Origin: Gordonia sediminis
GTDB taxonomy: Bacteria; Actinomycetota; Actinomycetes; Mycobacteriales; Mycobacteriaceae
Length of the DNA: 64,000 nucleotides
Reading direction: 5' to 3'
NCBI GenBank assembly: GCA_004193205.1
Contig: RZUM01000006.1
Location: 1 to 64,000 of the forward strand
In this document: one piece after another, positions 17,068 to 27,544 of the stretch
How the letters are laid out: each line of letters begins with the position of its first letter
Numbering within the stretch: the first letter of the stretch is position 1
The notes under the pieces: generated by a model
What the model saw: only the letters and a program-made list of their open reading frames with translations
The model's database searches: none
Told to the model about the DNA's origin: nothing
Position numbers and translations under genes: made by a program

Positions 17068-18570
17068 TTATTGACGAACGACCTGCGGAGAAGGTTCCTC
17101 GGCGTAGGGCCTGCCGGGCAACGTGATCCTGATCAGTGCGCCCCCGAGGTCCGACTGCTCGGCGCGCACCGTGCCGCCGTGGCGGGTGACGACCTGACGC
17201 ACGATGGCGAGCCCAAGCCCCGAACCCGGCATCGACCGCGACTGGGTGGCCCGGTAGAACCGTTCGAACACCAGCTCGCGATCCTCCTCGGGGATCCCGG
17301 GACCGGCGTCGGCGATGCTGAGTTCGGCTGTGGACGCGTCGATCTGGCGCAGCGACACCCGCACGGGACGGCCCCGCGGACTCCACTTGGCGGCGTTGTC
17401 GAGGACGTTGAGCACCGCGCGGTCGAGTCCGTGCTCCTCGCCGAAGACGAACCACGGCGTGAGGTCGGTCTGGAAGTCGACGTCGCTGCGCCGGCGCCGC
17501 ACCCGTTCGAGCGAGCGGGTGATCACCTCGTGCAGATCGATCTCCTCGTGCACCACCTCGGGTGCGTCCTCACGGGCGAGGTCGACCAGATCACCGACGA
17601 GCGTGGACAGTTCCTCGATCTGGGCCATCACGTCGGAGCGCAGTTCGACCATGTCCTCGACGGGCACCGTCGGGGCGCCCGGCGCGCTGGCGGCGATCAA
17701 CAGTTCGAGATTGGTGCGCAGCGAGGTCAGCGGTGTGCGCAGTTCGTGACCCGCATCGGCCACCAGACGCGACTGCTGGGACCGCGACTCCGCCAGCGCG
17801 CCGAGCATCGTGTTGAAGCTCTCGGTAAGGCGGGCGAGTTCGTCGTTGCCGGTCACCGGGATGGGGGTGAGATCCTGCGTCCGCGCGACGCGTTCGGCAG
17901 CGCGGGTCAGCCGGGCCACCGGCCGCAGCCCGGCCCGGGCGACGGTGGTGCCGGCCAACGCGGCGAGCGCGACACCGCCACCACCGACCACCAGCAGCAC
18001 CCACGCCAGCTGTCTCAGCACCCGGTCGGTGTGCAGCAGGCTCTGCGCGAGGACCAGCGTGTTGCCGTCGTCGAGTTTGCGGGCCAGCACCCGCTGGTTG
18101 TTCACCGTGCGCAGGCTCTGGTTGTTGGCGCCGGGCGCGTTGATCGACTCCGCGATCGCGCGTTCGGTGTCGTCGAACGGCACACTGCCGAGCAGGTAGG
18201 TCTGCCCATCCGGCCGGACCAGCGCGATCGAGATGTTGGTGGAGAAGACGGTGCCCGTGACCAGCGACTCGGGACGCTCGTTGAGCAGCCCGGTCTTGGC
18301 GAGCGCGGTCATGCCGTCGGCGCGCGACTCCAGTTGCGAGTCGACCTCGTTGTACATCGCCCGGTAGACGACGAAGAAGGCGGCGGCCGCCATCAGGCTG
18401 ACGCAGACCAGAACGACCGCGGCCGACAGCAGCGCCACACGCGTCTGCAGCGAAACCCGTCTGGTCAGCGGCATCGGCGGACGGATCGGCTCCCCGGCAT
18501 CCGGATGGAGTCGGGGAAACGGGTCGCTCGGGGCCGCGGGCCCGGCGTAGAGCTTGTGGGTGGCGACCAC
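17068..18570 (-). CDS. mprB: Sensor histidine kinase MprB
   Basis: A 500-residue class I histidine kinase. There are membrane helices at about 45-67 and 190-212 with an external sensor domain of about 120 residues between. HAMP follows (213-265), then the H-box VADAGHELRTPLTSLRTN with phospho-His near 277, N-box NVLDNAAKWSPRG, G1 IADAGPGIP, F-box ERFYRA and G2 GSGLGLAIVRQ. It phosphorylates MprA and, in mycobacteria, is kept off by DnaK until envelope stress. The GTG start overlaps the mprA stop (TAGTG), so translation is coupled. The short C-terminal tail EEPSPQVVRQ is not conserved. Confidence 0.92.
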   Translation of the reverse strand: MVATHKLYAGPAAPSDPFPRLHPDAGEPIRPPMPLTRRVSLQTRVALLSAAVVLVCVSLMAAAAFFVVYRAMYNEVDSQLESRADGMTALAKTGLLNERPESLVTGTVFSTNISIALVRPDGQTYLLGSVPFDDTERAIAESINAPGANNQSLRTVNNQRVLARKLDDGNTLVLAQSLLHTDRVLRQLAWVLLVVGGGGVALAALAGTTVARAGLRPVARLTRAAERVARTQDLTPIPVTGNDELARLTESFNTMLGALAESRSQQSRLVADAGHELRTPLTSLRTNLELLIAASAPGAPTVPVEDMVELRSDVMAQIEELSTLVGDLVDLAREDAPEVVHEEIDLHEVITRSLERVRRRRSDVDFQTDLTPWFVFGEEHGLDRAVLNVLDNAAKWSPRGRPVRVSLRQIDASTAELSIADAGPGIPEEDRELVFERFYRATQSRSMPGSGLGLAIVRQVVTRHGGTVRAEQSDLGGALIRITLPGRPYAEEPSPQVVRQ

Positions 18571-19256
18571 TAGGGAGGCGTCTCCCTCAGCACATAGCCG
18601 ACGCCACGCACGGTGTGGATCAGCCGGGGCTCGCCGTCGGCCTCGGTCTTGCGCCGCAGGTAGCCGACGTAGACCTCGAGGGCATTGCCCGAGGTCGGGA
18701 AGTCATAACCCCACACCTCCTCGAGGATGCGGCTGCGCGACAGGACCCGGCGCGGGTTGGCCATCAGCATCTCCAACAGCGCGAACTCGGTGCGGGTGAG
18801 GCTGATGGCACGCTCCCCCCGCGTGACGTCGCGGGTCACCGGATCGAGGGTCAGATCGGCGAAGGTCAAGGTCTCGGAGTCGGCGTCGTCCTCGGGGGTG
18901 GCGCGGCGCAACAGGGCCCGCAGGCGGGCCAGGAGCTCCTCGAGAGCAAACGGTTTGGGCAGGTAGTCGTCGGCACCGGCATCGAGCCCCGACACCCGCT
19001 CGGACACCGTGTCGCGTGCGGTGAGCACCAGGATCGGCAGGTCATCGCCCGCCGACCGCAACCGTCGACACACCTCCAGGCCGTCGAGACGTGGCATCAT
19101 GACGTCGAGGATCGCGAGATCGGGACGGTCGGCGACGACCTTCTCCAACGCCTCGAGACCATCGGCGGCCGTGTCCACGGTGTAGCCGTTGAACGACAAC
19201 GACCGACGTAGCGACTCACGTACGGCCCGATCATCGTCGACCACCAGGATGCGCAT
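18570..19256 (-). CDS. mprA: Response regulator MprA
   Basis: An OmpR/PhoB-type regulator of 228 residues. The receiver domain has the acidic pocket VVDDD (5-9), the phospho-acceptor Asp51 in [13 protein letters not shown], the switch Thr in LVLTARDT and the conserved Lys in [13 protein letters not shown]. The C-terminal winged helix carries [20 protein letters not shown] and ends [10 protein letters not shown]. It should bind direct-repeat sites upstream of its own operon and of pepD and sigma-factor genes. It is the first gene of the mprA-mprB-pepD-moaB run. Confidence 0.93.
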   Translation of the reverse strand: MRILVVDDDRAVRESLRRSLSFNGYTVDTAADGLEALEKVVADRPDLAILDVMMPRLDGLEVCRRLRSAGDDLPILVLTARDTVSERVSGLDAGADDYLPKPFALEELLARLRALLRRATPEDDADSETLTFADLTLDPVTRDVTRGERAISLTRTEFALLEMLMANPRRVLSRSRILEEVWGYDFPTSGNALEVYVGYLRRKTEADGEPRLIHTVRGVGYVLRETPP

Positions 19257-19324
19257 ACCTACAGTCTTATCGTGAACTGCTGAGATGTGTCTGAGGAGTC
19301 AGACCGTGTCTCTGGAGTCCCCGG

Positions 19325-19386
19325 CCCCTGAGGCGCGAGCGAAGCGAGCCACCCCCGACCCCTGAGGCGCGAGCGAAGCGAGCCAC
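19325..19386. repeat. Two direct copies of a 28-bp unit, 34-bp period
   Basis: The unit CCCCTGAGGCGCGAGCGAAG-CGAGCCAC occurs at 19325-19352 and again identically at 19359-19386, separated by CCCGA-type spacer. It lies between the divergent mprA and nitrate reductase genes. The CGAGCGAAGCGAG core is the kind of dispersed repeat often seen between genes in related actinomycetes. Confidence 0.85.
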
Positions 19387-19406
19387 GAAGGGGACCTCAC
19401 CCCTCC

Positions 19407-19444
19407 GAAACTCCGTTGTGAGATCACGTTGACAGTCGCGTAAC
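19407..19444. promoter_or_regulatory. Candidate GlnR site upstream of nitrate reductase
   Basis: Four pentamers are spaced at exactly 11 bp: GAAAC, GTGAG, TTGAC and GTAAC. GlnR of actinobacteria recognises GTnAC and GAAAC half-sites separated by six bases. The first and last pentamers match fully and the middle two with mismatches. The site ends about 45 bp before the start codon. A similar, shorter arrangement lies upstream of the nirBD operon. Confidence 0.4.
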
Positions 19445-19489
19445 GCCACCCACGGATCCCCGAAACACGCACGCCGGAGGCTGGATGAC

Positions 19490-22400
19490 GTGAAGGTTAC
19501 CGACACCGTGCATTCGTTGTGCGCCTACTGCGGGGTGGGCTGTGGCATGGAGCTCGCGGTGGGCGAGAACGGCCGGGTCGCCAAGACCGTCGGCCGCAAA
19601 GACCATCCCACCAACTTCGGTCGGCTGTGCACCAAGGGCTCCACCACCGCCGACATGCTCGCCGGCGGCGGCCGGTTGACCGCTCCCCTCGTGCGCGCCG
19701 AACGCGGTGCCCCCGCGCAACCGGCCGACATGGGGGCGGTGATCACCGACACCGCCCGACGGCTGCGGGCGATCATCGACGAGCACGGCCCGGACGCCGT
19801 GGCCCTCTACGTCTCCGGCCAGATGTCGATGGAGGCCCAGTACCTGTCGAACAAACTGGCCAAGGGCTTCATCGGCACCAACCAGATCGAATCGAACTCA
19901 CGGCTGTGCATGGCCAGCGCCGGCACCGGATACAAACAGTCCCTCGGCGCCGACGGCCCGCCCGGCTCCTATCAGGACTTCGATCACGCCGACGTCTTCT
20001 TCGTCATCGGCTCCAACATCGCCGACTGCCATCCCATCCTGCATCTGCGGATGCTGGACCGGATCAAAGCGGGCGCGAAGCTGATCGTGGTCGATCCGCG
20101 GCGCACCGCCACGGCCGACAAGGCCGACCTGTTCCTGCAGATCAAGCCCGGCACCGACCTCGCGTTGCTCAACGGGCTGCTGCATCTGCTGATCAGCAGC
20201 GGACACACCGACGACGACTTCGTCGCCGCCTACACCGACGGCTTCGAGCAGATCGGCGAGTTCGCGGCGCAGTATCCGCCCGAGCTGGTCAGCGAGATCA
20301 CCGGCATCCCCGTCGACGACATCGTCCGCGCGGCCGAGATGATCGGCACCGCCGACAACTGGATGAGCTGCTGGACGATGGGGCTCAACCAGTCCACCCA
20401 CGGAACCTGGAACACCAACGCCCTGGTCAACCTGCACCTGGCCACCGGCGCGATCTGCCGCCTCGGCAGCGGTCCGTTCTCCCTGACCGGCCAGCCCAAC
20501 GCCATGGGCGGGCGCGAGATGGGTTACATGGGGCCCGGCCTGCCGGGTCAGCGGGCGGTGCTGTCGGCCGAGGACCGCGCCTTCGTCGAGGACAAATGGG
20601 GCATCGAGCCGGGGACCCTGCGCACCGACGCCGGCGCCGGCACCATCGACATGTACCGCCGGATGGCCGACGGCGAGATCAAGGCCTGCTGGATCATCTG
20701 CACCAATCCCGTTGCGTCGGTGGCGAACCGGTCCACGGTGATCGCCGGTCTCGAGCGCGCCGAACTGGTCATCACCCAGGACGCGTTCGCCGACACCGAG
20801 ACCAACGCCTACGCCGACGTCGCGCTGCCTGCCTCTCTGTGGGCCGAATCGACCGGCACCATGGTCAATTCCGAGCGCAACGTCACCCTGTTCGAGCCGG
20901 CAATGCCCGCACCCGGTGCGGCGCTGCCGGACTGGGAGATCATCGCGCGGATCGCCTGCGAGATGGGGTATGCGGAGGCGTTCACCTACCGCGACGCCGA
21001 GGAGATCTTCGACGAGATCCGCGGGTTCGCGAACCCGAGGACCGGCTACGACCTGCGCGGCATGAGCTACGAGGGTCTGCGCCGCACCCCCATGCAGTGG
21101 CCGTGCCCGCCGGCCGATCTGGCCACACCGGATGCGGCGGGCCGCAACCCGATCCGCTACCTCAACGACGGCATCAGCCAGACGCTGCGCCGCGCCGCGG
21201 ACGGCACCGTCCCGGCGCTGGCCTTCGCGACGCCCAACGGCCGCGCCCAGTTCTTCGCCCGTCCGCACGTCGATCCGGCCGAGATGCCCGACGACGACTA
21301 CCCGGTCGTGCTCAACACCGGCCGACTGCCGCACCAATGGCACACGATGACCAAGACCGGTCGGGTCGCCAAGCTCAACAAGCTCAACTCCGGACCCTTC
21401 GTCGAGGTCCACCCCGACGATGCGCGGCGCCTCGGCATCGCGGAGGGCGACCGGGTCGAGGTGGCCTCGCGGCGCGGTCGGGCGGTGCTGCCCGCGGTTG
21501 TCTCCGACCGGGTACGACCCGGCAACTGCTTCGTCCCCTTCCACTGGAACGACATGTTCGGCGAACACCTCGCCATCAACGCGGTCACCTCCGATGCCAT
21601 CGACCCCCTGTCCGCGCAACCCGAGTTCAAGGTGTGCGCGGTCTCCCTCACCCGGGTCTCATCACCGACGGCACCCGCTTCTTCGCCGACAGCACCCGGA
21701 TCCTCGCCGACAGCACCCGGATCCTCGCCGAGAGCACCCGGATCCTCGCCGACAGCACCCGAAGGACGGCATGTGATCGACGCCCTGGCCGACGCCCTCG
21801 GGGTGAGCGCCGTCGCGACCCCGGAACCCACCGAGCACGAAAGGCTCTACCTCGCCGGCGTCATCGCCGGCCTGCGGGCCGATCCGCCCGCCGGCGCGAT
21901 TCCGCTTCTCCCGGCAGACGCACCGGTGGGAGCCGATCTTCGGTTCTACGTGGACGGAGTGCTGGCCGGCATGTTCTCACGCCGCCCGGAACCCGCGGCC
22001 GCAGATCCCGGGGCGTCCGAGCGCCCACCCACCCAGTCGGTGACCGTGCTGTGGGCATCGCAGATGGGTAATGCCGAGGACTATGCGGTGACCTGCGCCG
22101 AACGCGTGACCGGGACGGGAGCCTCGGTGAACGCGGCCGCGATGGACGAGGTCGACGTCGCGGCGCTGGCGTCGGCCGGGACCGCCTTGTTCGTGACGTC
22201 GACCACCGGGGACGGCGAACCACCGGACAACGGCAGCGCGTTCTGGGATGCGCTCACCGCTGACGACGCTCCTGACCTTTCCGGGCTGCGCTATGCGGTC
22301 CTGGCCTTCGGGGACTCCAACTACGACGACTTCTGTGGTCACGGCCGCAAGCTCGACGCCCGGCTCGGTGAGCTGGGTGCCGAGCGCATTCTCGATCGGG

Positions 22401-23701
22401 TGGACTGCGAACCCGATTTCGACGACGCCGCCGGAGGATGGCTGGACCAGGTGATCGAGCGTATCGCGATCCGCGAGGAACCCGTCGCCGTCGCGGCCGG
22501 GGGTGTGCGTTCCCGCGCGTCGGTGGTGGTCTCCGAGCCCGGCCCGGCGACACCCGGCTCGCACCGCCACTCGCCCTCGTCGGGATACTCACGCAAGAAC
22601 CCGTTCGTGACCTCGCTGGTCCGCAACATCCGCCTCAACGGCAACGGCTCCGCCAAGGACGTACGCAACTTCGGCTTCCATCTGCCGCAGGGCACGCTGA
22701 GCTACTCGACCGGTGACGCGCTCGGTGTCTGGCCACGCAATAACCCGGCGCTGATCGACGAGTGGTTGTCGGCGACGCGACTCGACGGTGACGCCGTCGT
22801 CGAACTGCCCGATGCCGGCTCGATGACATTGCGCCGTGCGCTCACCGAGCGTCTCGAGATGGCACGCCTCACCCCGGATCTCGTGCGGTTCGTCGCCGAG
22901 CGGTCCGGGGACGACGACCTGCACGCTCTGGCGACACCGGGCAACAAGGACGAGCTCAACCGGTGGGCATGGGGGCGGCAGTCGGTGGACCTACTCAACG
23001 CCTATCCGGTCTCCGCGAGCGCCGAAGAATGGCTGTCGGTGATGAAACCCATTGCACCTCGGTCATATTCGATCTCCTCGAGTCCGTTGCAGTCACCCGA
23101 CGAGGTGCAGCTGACCGTTTCGACGGTGCGCTACAACGTCCACGGCACCCCCCGCAGTGGCGTGTGCTCGACCTTCCTGGCCGACCACGCCGACGGAGAG
23201 GACATCGGGATCTTCGTCTCTCCGACAACTCATTTCCGACCACCCGCCGACCCGGACGCCCCGATGATCATGATCGGTCCGGGCACCGGCATCGCACCGT
23301 TCCGCGCGTTCCTCCACGAGCGTCAGGCTCTCGGTCACACCGGCCGCAACTGGTTGTTCTTCGGAGAACAACACTCCGCCACCGACTTCTACTACCGCGA
23401 CGAGCTGACCTCGATGCTGGGCGACGGCTTGTTGACCCGACTCGACGTCGCCTTCTCCCGCGACCAGGATCGCAAGGTTTACGTCCAGGACCGGATGCGC
23501 GAACACGGCGCCGAGTTGTACGACTGGCTCCACGAAGGGGCCCACATCTACGTCTGTGGTGACGCATCCCGCATGGCCAAGGACGTGGATGCGGCGTTGC
23601 AGGGTATAGTCGCGCAGCACGGAAAGCGCGCCCCCAAGAGCGCGGAGCAATACGTCAAGGCGCTCGCCGCGGACCGTCGGTTTGTAAAGGACGTGTACTG
23701 A
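19490..23701 (+). CDS. nasN: Fused assimilatory nitrate reductase and flavoprotein reductase (NasN type)
   Basis: A 1403-residue single-chain NAD(P)H-dependent nitrate reductase. The N-terminal [4Fe-4S] cysteines are C11, C14, C18 and C47. The bis-MGD molybdenum domain runs to about 560, and the dinucleotide-binding barrel ([20 protein letters not shown]) to about 722. Then come a repeat linker (723-758), a BFD-like or helical segment, a flavodoxin domain from about 849 ([16 protein letters not shown]), an FAD domain from about 1031 with the RSYSISSSP signature, and a NADPH domain with [16 protein letters not shown] near 1259. The chain ends KDVY, typical of CysJ-like reductases. The whole electron path from NADPH to nitrate is in one protein. 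The linker is built from the 21-bp repeat found elsewhere in the window. Confidence 0.93.
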   Translation: MKVTDTVHSLCAYCGVGCGMELAVGENGRVAKTVGRKDHPTNFGRLCTKGSTTADMLAGGGRLTAPLVRAERGAPAQPADMGAVITDTARRLRAIIDEHGPDAVALYVSGQMSMEAQYLSNKLAKGFIGTNQIESNSRLCMASAGTGYKQSLGADGPPGSYQDFDHADVFFVIGSNIADCHPILHLRMLDRIKAGAKLIVVDPRRTATADKADLFLQIKPGTDLALLNGLLHLLISSGHTDDDFVAAYTDGFEQIGEFAAQYPPELVSEITGIPVDDIVRAAEMIGTADNWMSCWTMGLNQSTHGTWNTNALVNLHLATGAICRLGSGPFSLTGQPNAMGGREMGYMGPGLPGQRAVLSAEDRAFVEDKWGIEPGTLRTDAGAGTIDMYRRMADGEIKACWIICTNPVASVANRSTVIAGLERAELVITQDAFADTETNAYADVALPASLWAESTGTMVNSERNVTLFEPAMPAPGAALPDWEIIARIACEMGYAEAFTYRDAEEIFDEIRGFANPRTGYDLRGMSYEGLRRTPMQWPCPPADLATPDAAGRNPIRYLNDGISQTLRRAADGTVPALAFATPNGRAQFFARPHVDPAEMPDDDYPVVLNTGRLPHQWHTMTKTGRVAKLNKLNSGPFVEVHPDDARRLGIAEGDRVEVASRRGRAVLPAVVSDRVRPGNCFVPFHWNDMFGEHLAINAVTSDAIDPLSAQPEFKVCAVSLTRVSSPTAPASSPTAPGSSPTAPGSSPRAPGSSPTAPEGRHVIDALADALGVSAVATPEPTEHERLYLAGVIAGLRADPPAGAIPLLPADAPVGADLRFYVDGVLAGMFSRRPEPAAADPGASERPPTQSVTVLWASQMGNAEDYAVTCAERVTGTGASVNAAAMDEVDVAALASAGTALFVTSTTGDGEPPDNGSAFWDALTADDAPDLSGLRYAVLAFGDSNYDDFCGHGRKLDARLGELGAERILDRVDCEPDFDDAAGGWLDQVIERIAIREEPVAVAAGGVRSRASVVVSEPGPATPGSHRHSPSSGYSRKNPFVTSLVRNIRLNGNGSAKDVRNFGFHLPQGTLSYSTGDALGVWPRNNPALIDEWLSATRLDGDAVVELPDAGSMTLRRALTERLEMARLTPDLVRFVAERSGDDDLHALATPGNKDELNRWAWGRQSVDLLNAYPVSASAEEWLSVMKPIAPRSYSISSSPLQSPDEVQLTVSTVRYNVHGTPRSGVCSTFLADHADGEDIGIFVSPTTHFRPPADPDAPMIMIGPGTGIAPFRAFLHERQALGHTGRNWLFFGEQHSATDFYYRDELTSMLGDGLLTRLDVAFSRDQDRKVYVQDRMREHGAELYDWLHEGAHIYVCGDASRMAKDVDAALQGIVAQHGKRAPKSAEQYVKALAADRRFVKDVY
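21661..21768 (+). repeat. Five in-frame 21-bp repeats in nitrate reductase gene
   Basis: About five copies of a 21-bp unit with core TCGCCGACAGCACCCGG encode the heptads [28 protein letters not shown] and SSPTAPE. They form the proline/serine linker between the molybdenum half and the flavoprotein half. The DNA unit is the same family as the large intergenic arrays near 46 kb, in the same strand orientation as the first of those arrays. Confidence 0.9.
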
Positions 23702-23721
23702 CACCAGCCGAAAGGGCTCCG

Positions 23722-24168
23722 ATGACGACAACCCGCACTGGCGCGGTTGCGGCACTACTCCTCACGGCCGTGCTGTCGGGATGCGACTCGACGTCTGACG
23801 ACGCCGCAGCGACTTCAAGCGCCGTGCAGGCGCCGTCGGTGTCCGCGTCCGCGGCACCCAGCACGGAAGTGGACGCGACGATGCAGATCGCCTGCTCGGT
23901 GACCGGAGGGGAGCCGACCTCGAGCTGTACGGCGCGGGTGACGCGCAACTGGGGCGAAGATGGCACCACTCTCGTGGAGGTCAGCAAACCGGACGGATAC
24001 ACACGCGCGCTCTTCTTCCGCGGTACCACTCCGTACGGTGCTGACAGCGCCGAGTCCGACGGGTCGGCCGGTTTCGACTTCACCGTTACCCGGGATGGCG
24101 ACGCCAGCGCGATCGAATTCGGCCCCGAGCGCTACATTGTGCCGGACGCCTTCGTCCTGGGTAACTGA
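23722..24168 (+). CDS. Small secreted lipoprotein
   Basis: The 148-residue precursor has a short signal with lipobox L-S-G-C (Cys21), then a flexible S/A/T-rich stretch to about 50 and a compact domain containing IACSVTGGEPTSSCTARVTRNWGE, with two cysteines likely in a disulfide, and FFRGTTPYGADS. It is anchored to the outside of the plasma membrane. It begins 20 bp after the nitrate reductase stop, which suggests co-transcription, but nothing in the sequence ties it to nitrate. No family was recognised. Confidence 0.75.
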   Translation: MTTTRTGAVAALLLTAVLSGCDSTSDDAAATSSAVQAPSVSASAAPSTEVDATMQIACSVTGGEPTSSCTARVTRNWGEDGTTLVEVSKPDGYTRALFFRGTTPYGADSAESDGSAGFDFTVTRDGDASAIEFGPERYIVPDAFVLGN

Positions 24169-24207
24169 CCGCCGACTCAGCCTGCGTTGGGATCTGAGGT
24201 GCCGAAG

Positions 24208-24627
24208 ATGACCAGGCGTTTCGCCCAGCTACTCGCCACGACAGCCACATTCGCGGCGGCTGTGGCCGGCTGCAGCTCGACATCGAGCGAGGTCATCACC
24301 AGCTCGACGACGGCATCCGCGGCCGCGACGAGTATGGCAGCCGAGCCGACGATCCCGATGGCGCTCGCACCCTTCGGATCCGGTTACCCGACCGAAGATT
24401 CCGGGTGTCGCCGACTCGGCGAGAGCCCACAGACGTCGCAATGGCTCGATGACAGTGCGGTCCTCGTCGGCTGCACGACCGACGCCGCGGCGCGAGCCCT
24501 GCACGGCACGATCGTCGGTGTGGTGGAAGGGATCACGATCGTGTCGATCCCGATGGGCGACGCCAACGCCGGCATGCATCCCGCGGCTTCTTCAACTTCC
24601 CCGCAGCGCACACCACCGCCCTCGTGA
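24208..24627 (+). CDS. Small secreted lipoprotein, second
   Basis: A 139-residue precursor starting MTRRFAQLLATTATFAAA with lipobox V-A-G-C (Cys22). After an S/T-rich spacer the domain contains FGSGYPTEDSGCRRLGESPQ, WLDDSAVLVGCTTDAAARA and GTIVGVVEGITIVSIPMG, resembling small lipoproteins described only as hypothetical in related bacteria. It follows the first lipoprotein by 39 bp. ATG 24208 is used, with GAGG upstream; an earlier in-frame TTG adds seven residues. It ends with a proline-rich tail. Unknown function. Confidence 0.7.
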   Translation: MTRRFAQLLATTATFAAAVAGCSSTSSEVITSSTTASAAATSMAAEPTIPMALAPFGSGYPTEDSGCRRLGESPQTSQWLDDSAVLVGCTTDAAARALHGTIVGVVEGITIVSIPMGDANAGMHPAASSTSPQRTPPPS

Positions 24628-24677
24628 TTCGTCGGCCCCGAAACACCGGTGGGCGGTCGAGAAACCAACCGTCCTCC

Positions 24678-24695
24678 GATGACGTACTGGTCATC
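24678..24695. terminator. Short hairpin between convergent genes
   Basis: GATGAC and GTCATC pair around GTACTG in the 80-bp gap between the second lipoprotein gene and the convergent nirD. The stem is only six base pairs without a U tract, so this is a weak terminator candidate. Confidence 0.35.
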
Positions 24696-24707
24696 AGGGA
24701 CAACCGA

Positions 24708-25031
24708 TCACACCCAGACCACGATCTCCCCGTCACGATCCTCGACCCGGTGCACCGCGACCGAGCCGATCCCGTCGGAGGCGCACCCACCGTCGGAGAA
24801 GCGAAATGCGTACTGGTGCAAGGGGCAGACGATCTGGGCGAGGTCGAACTGGCCGTCGGCGAGTGGACCACCCCGGTGTGGACACACCGCATCGGTGGCG
24901 CGCAACGTGCCGTCGGTCATTCGGAACACCGCGATCTGGCGGCCGTCGACCGCATAAGCGCGGCCCTCACCGGAAACCAGGTCGTCGACCGGACCCACCG
25001 GAATCCCGGTGCCGCGCGAGAGCGCGGTCAT
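24708..25031 (-). CDS. nirD: Nitrite reductase small subunit, Rieske type
   Basis: NirD is the small partner of NirB in NADH-dependent assimilatory nitrite reduction to ammonium. The 107-residue protein is a Rieske fold with both cluster-ligand pairs intact: C50-P-H52 in VCPHRGG and C69-P-L-H72 in CPLHQYAF. Some NirD proteins lack these ligands, so this copy may hold a real [2Fe-2S] centre. The start overlaps the nirB stop in an ATGA junction, so the two subunits are made together. Confidence 0.92.
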   Translation of the reverse strand: MTALSRGTGIPVGPVDDLVSGEGRAYAVDGRQIAVFRMTDGTLRATDAVCPHRGGPLADGQFDLAQIVCPLHQYAFRFSDGGCASDGIGSVAVHRVEDRDGEIVVWV

Positions 25032-27544
25032 CGGACCGGCACCTGAGGCAGGGGCAGCAGCGGCAGCGCAGAGGTGAACTGGGCGGGCGACTTCGGCTCT
25101 TCACGGTCCAGCCACGGGTCGACATAGCCGGCGACCGCCTCGTCGATGCGCTCCTGCAGGCCGGCGACCAGTCCGTCGCGGTCGTCGACCAGGATCGCCC
25201 GCAACTCCTCGATCCCGACGCGCGGCACCCAGGCGTAGGTGCGTTCCAGCCACTTCGCCTGCTCGCGGTAGTACTGGATGAAGATGCCGCACAACCGGAT
25301 CACCTCGTCGGGGGAATCGACCGTCGCCAGCAGATCACCTTTGCGGATGTGCGCACCGGCGGCGCCGCCGACGTAGACCTCCCATCGGCCGTCGCCCACG
25401 GCGACGACACCGAAGTCCTTGCACAGCGACTCGGCGCAGTTGCGGGGACATCCGGTGACAGCGAGCTTGAGCTTGGCAGGAGATTCCAGACCCTGATACC
25501 GGGTCTCGATGGCGATGCCCAGCGCCGTCGAATCACCGAGACCGAACCGGCAATAGTCGGTTCCGACACAGGTTTTCACCGTCCGGAACGACTTGCCGTA
25601 GGCGTAACCCGACGGCATGCCCAGATCCTGCCACACCTTGGGCAGGTCCTCCTTCTTCACACCGAGCAGGTCGATGCGCTGCCCGCCGGTCGCCTTGATC
25701 ATCGGGATGTCGTATTTCTCGGCGACGTCGGCGATGCGGCGCAGCTGCTGTGGCGAGGTGACCCCGCCCCGCATCTGCGGGACCACCGAGAACGTGCCGT
25801 CGCGTTGGATGTTCGCATGCACCCGGTCGTTGATGAACAACGCGCCCGGTTCCCGCTTCCAGTCCGCACCCCAGATCACCCGCAGCAACGACGCCAACGG
25901 CATCTTCGCGGCGGCGTCCTCGCCGGCGGGGGCCAGGGCGGCGAACACCTCGCTGACCGATCGCAGGTCCTGTCGGCGGATGGCGTCGATCAGCTCCGGC
26001 TTCGTCAACGGGATGGCCGGGACGTACCAGTCGGCGGACCTGTCCACCGTCAGTGCGTCCCCGGCGGCGTACTCGACGATGTCGCCGACGAGTCCCTTGC
26101 ACGACCCGCAGCCCTTCCCCGCACGCGTGGCCGCGCACACCTCGGCCACGCTGGTGCAGCCGCCTGCGACACAGGCCACGATGTCGCCCTTGGTGACGCC
26201 GTTGCAGTTGCAGACCTGCACGTCGTCGGCGAGTTCGGCGGCTCCGGTCGCCGCGGTCGGTGTGCCCATGTCGAACAGCATCGAGATCCGCTCGTCGGGC
26301 AGCGGCACCTTCTCGTCGAAGGCCTGGGTGAGGAAGTTCGCCTTGGAGATGTCGCCGAGCAGCATCGCGCCGATCAGCTTGTTGTCACGCACGACGACGG
26401 ATTTGTAGATGCCGCTGCGGGGTTCGTAGAACTGGACGAACTCGTCGTCCTCGCGTTCAGGCCCTTTGACCCCCATCGCGGCGACGTCGACACCGGCCAC
26501 CTTGAGCTTGGTGGTCAACCGCGAACCATGATATGCGGCATCGGGTTTCGCCCCCGTCAGCACGTCGGCGAGCACCACAGCCTGCTCCCACAACGGCGCC
26601 ACGAGACCGTAAACCTCACTGCGGTGCTGGGCGCACTCCCCCACCGCGAAGATCGAACCCTCGTCCTCGCACCGCATCTGGTCGTCGACCACGATGCCGC
26701 GCTCGACGACCAGCCCCGCCCCGCGGGCCAGCCCGACGTTGGGCCGGATACCGGCGGTCACCACGATCATGTCGGCGGGCAGCGACTCGCCGTCGGCGAA
26801 TCCCACTCCGGCGACGCGACCTTCGTCGTTGCGCAGCACCGCGGTCGTCCGCTTACCGGTGTGCACCCCGACACCGAGCGCCTCGATCTTGTTGCGCAGC
26901 ACCCGCCCGCCACGCTCGTCAAGCTGCTGGTTCATCAGGTGCCCCGGCGAATGGACCACGTCGACGTCCACACCCTGGATCTTCAGGCCGTAGGCCGCCT
27001 CGAGTCCGAGCAGACCGCCGCCGATGACCACCGCCCGCACGTCGTCGCGCGAGGTGGCCATCTGCAGCATGCCGTTGGTGTCCTCGATGGTGCGGAACCC
27101 GAAAACCCCTCGCGCGAGGCGACCGTCCGGTTCGCGCAGGCCGTCCATGTTGGGAAAGAACGTGTTCGACCCGGTCGCGATGATGAGGATGTCGAAGTCG
27201 ATGACGCGTCCGCTGGCGCAGGTGACCGTCTTGGCGAAACGGTCGATGGACTCGGCGCTGTCGCCCGAGTACAAGGTGACACCGTTCTCGCGGTACCACG
27301 CCATCGGATTGAGCATCAGGTCGTCGTCGTCGAGACCGGTCTCGCCGGACAGCACGTGACTGAGCATGATCCGGTTGTAGTTGCCGTAGGGTTCGTCCCC
27401 GATCATCGTGGTGTCGAACAGCTCACCGCCGCCGCGGGCGAGAATCTCCTCGACGGTGCGCGCCCCGGCCATGCCGTTGCCGACGACGACGAGCTTCCGC
27501 TTTCCCGCCACCGCATCGTGACCGGGCGTCACGTTGACGGGCAT
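25028..27544 (-). CDS. nirB: NADH-dependent nitrite reductase large subunit
   Basis: An 838-residue cytoplasmic enzyme that reduces nitrite to ammonium with six electrons from NADH. Residues 15-35 hold the FAD Rossmann motif (VVVGNGMAGARTVEEIL), with the NAD site near 150-170 (VVIGGGLLGLEAA). The BFD-like [2Fe-2S] cysteines begin at VCNCNGVTKGDI (about 443) and continue through GKGCGSCKGLVGD. The sulfite/nitrite reductase half has the siroheme-[4Fe-4S] cysteines in TCVGTDYCRFGLGD (about 660) and TGCPRNCAESLCKD (about 700). It is the middle gene of three, with a four-base overlap at both ends. Confidence 0.95.
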   Translation of the reverse strand: MPVNVTPGHDAVAGKRKLVVVGNGMAGARTVEEILARGGGELFDTTMIGDEPYGNYNRIMLSHVLSGETGLDDDDLMLNPMAWYRENGVTLYSGDSAESIDRFAKTVTCASGRVIDFDILIIATGSNTFFPNMDGLREPDGRLARGVFGFRTIEDTNGMLQMATSRDDVRAVVIGGGLLGLEAAYGLKIQGVDVDVVHSPGHLMNQQLDERGGRVLRNKIEALGVGVHTGKRTTAVLRNDEGRVAGVGFADGESLPADMIVVTAGIRPNVGLARGAGLVVERGIVVDDQMRCEDEGSIFAVGECAQHRSEVYGLVAPLWEQAVVLADVLTGAKPDAAYHGSRLTTKLKVAGVDVAAMGVKGPEREDDEFVQFYEPRSGIYKSVVVRDNKLIGAMLLGDISKANFLTQAFDEKVPLPDERISMLFDMGTPTAATGAAELADDVQVCNCNGVTKGDIVACVAGGCTSVAEVCAATRAGKGCGSCKGLVGDIVEYAAGDALTVDRSADWYVPAIPLTKPELIDAIRRQDLRSVSEVFAALAPAGEDAAAKMPLASLLRVIWGADWKREPGALFINDRVHANIQRDGTFSVVPQMRGGVTSPQQLRRIADVAEKYDIPMIKATGGQRIDLLGVKKEDLPKVWQDLGMPSGYAYGKSFRTVKTCVGTDYCRFGLGDSTALGIAIETRYQGLESPAKLKLAVTGCPRNCAESLCKDFGVVAVGDGRWEVYVGGAAGAHIRKGDLLATVDSPDEVIRLCGIFIQYYREQAKWLERTYAWVPRVGIEELRAILVDDRDGLVAGLQERIDEAVAGYVDPWLDREEPKSPAQFTSALPLLPLPQVPVR

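Noticed and set aside
19898-21619. 573-codon minus-strand frame inside the nitrate reductase gene
   Set aside because: It is a shadow frame in high-GC DNA. The opposite strand has all cofactor motifs of the enzyme and no break.
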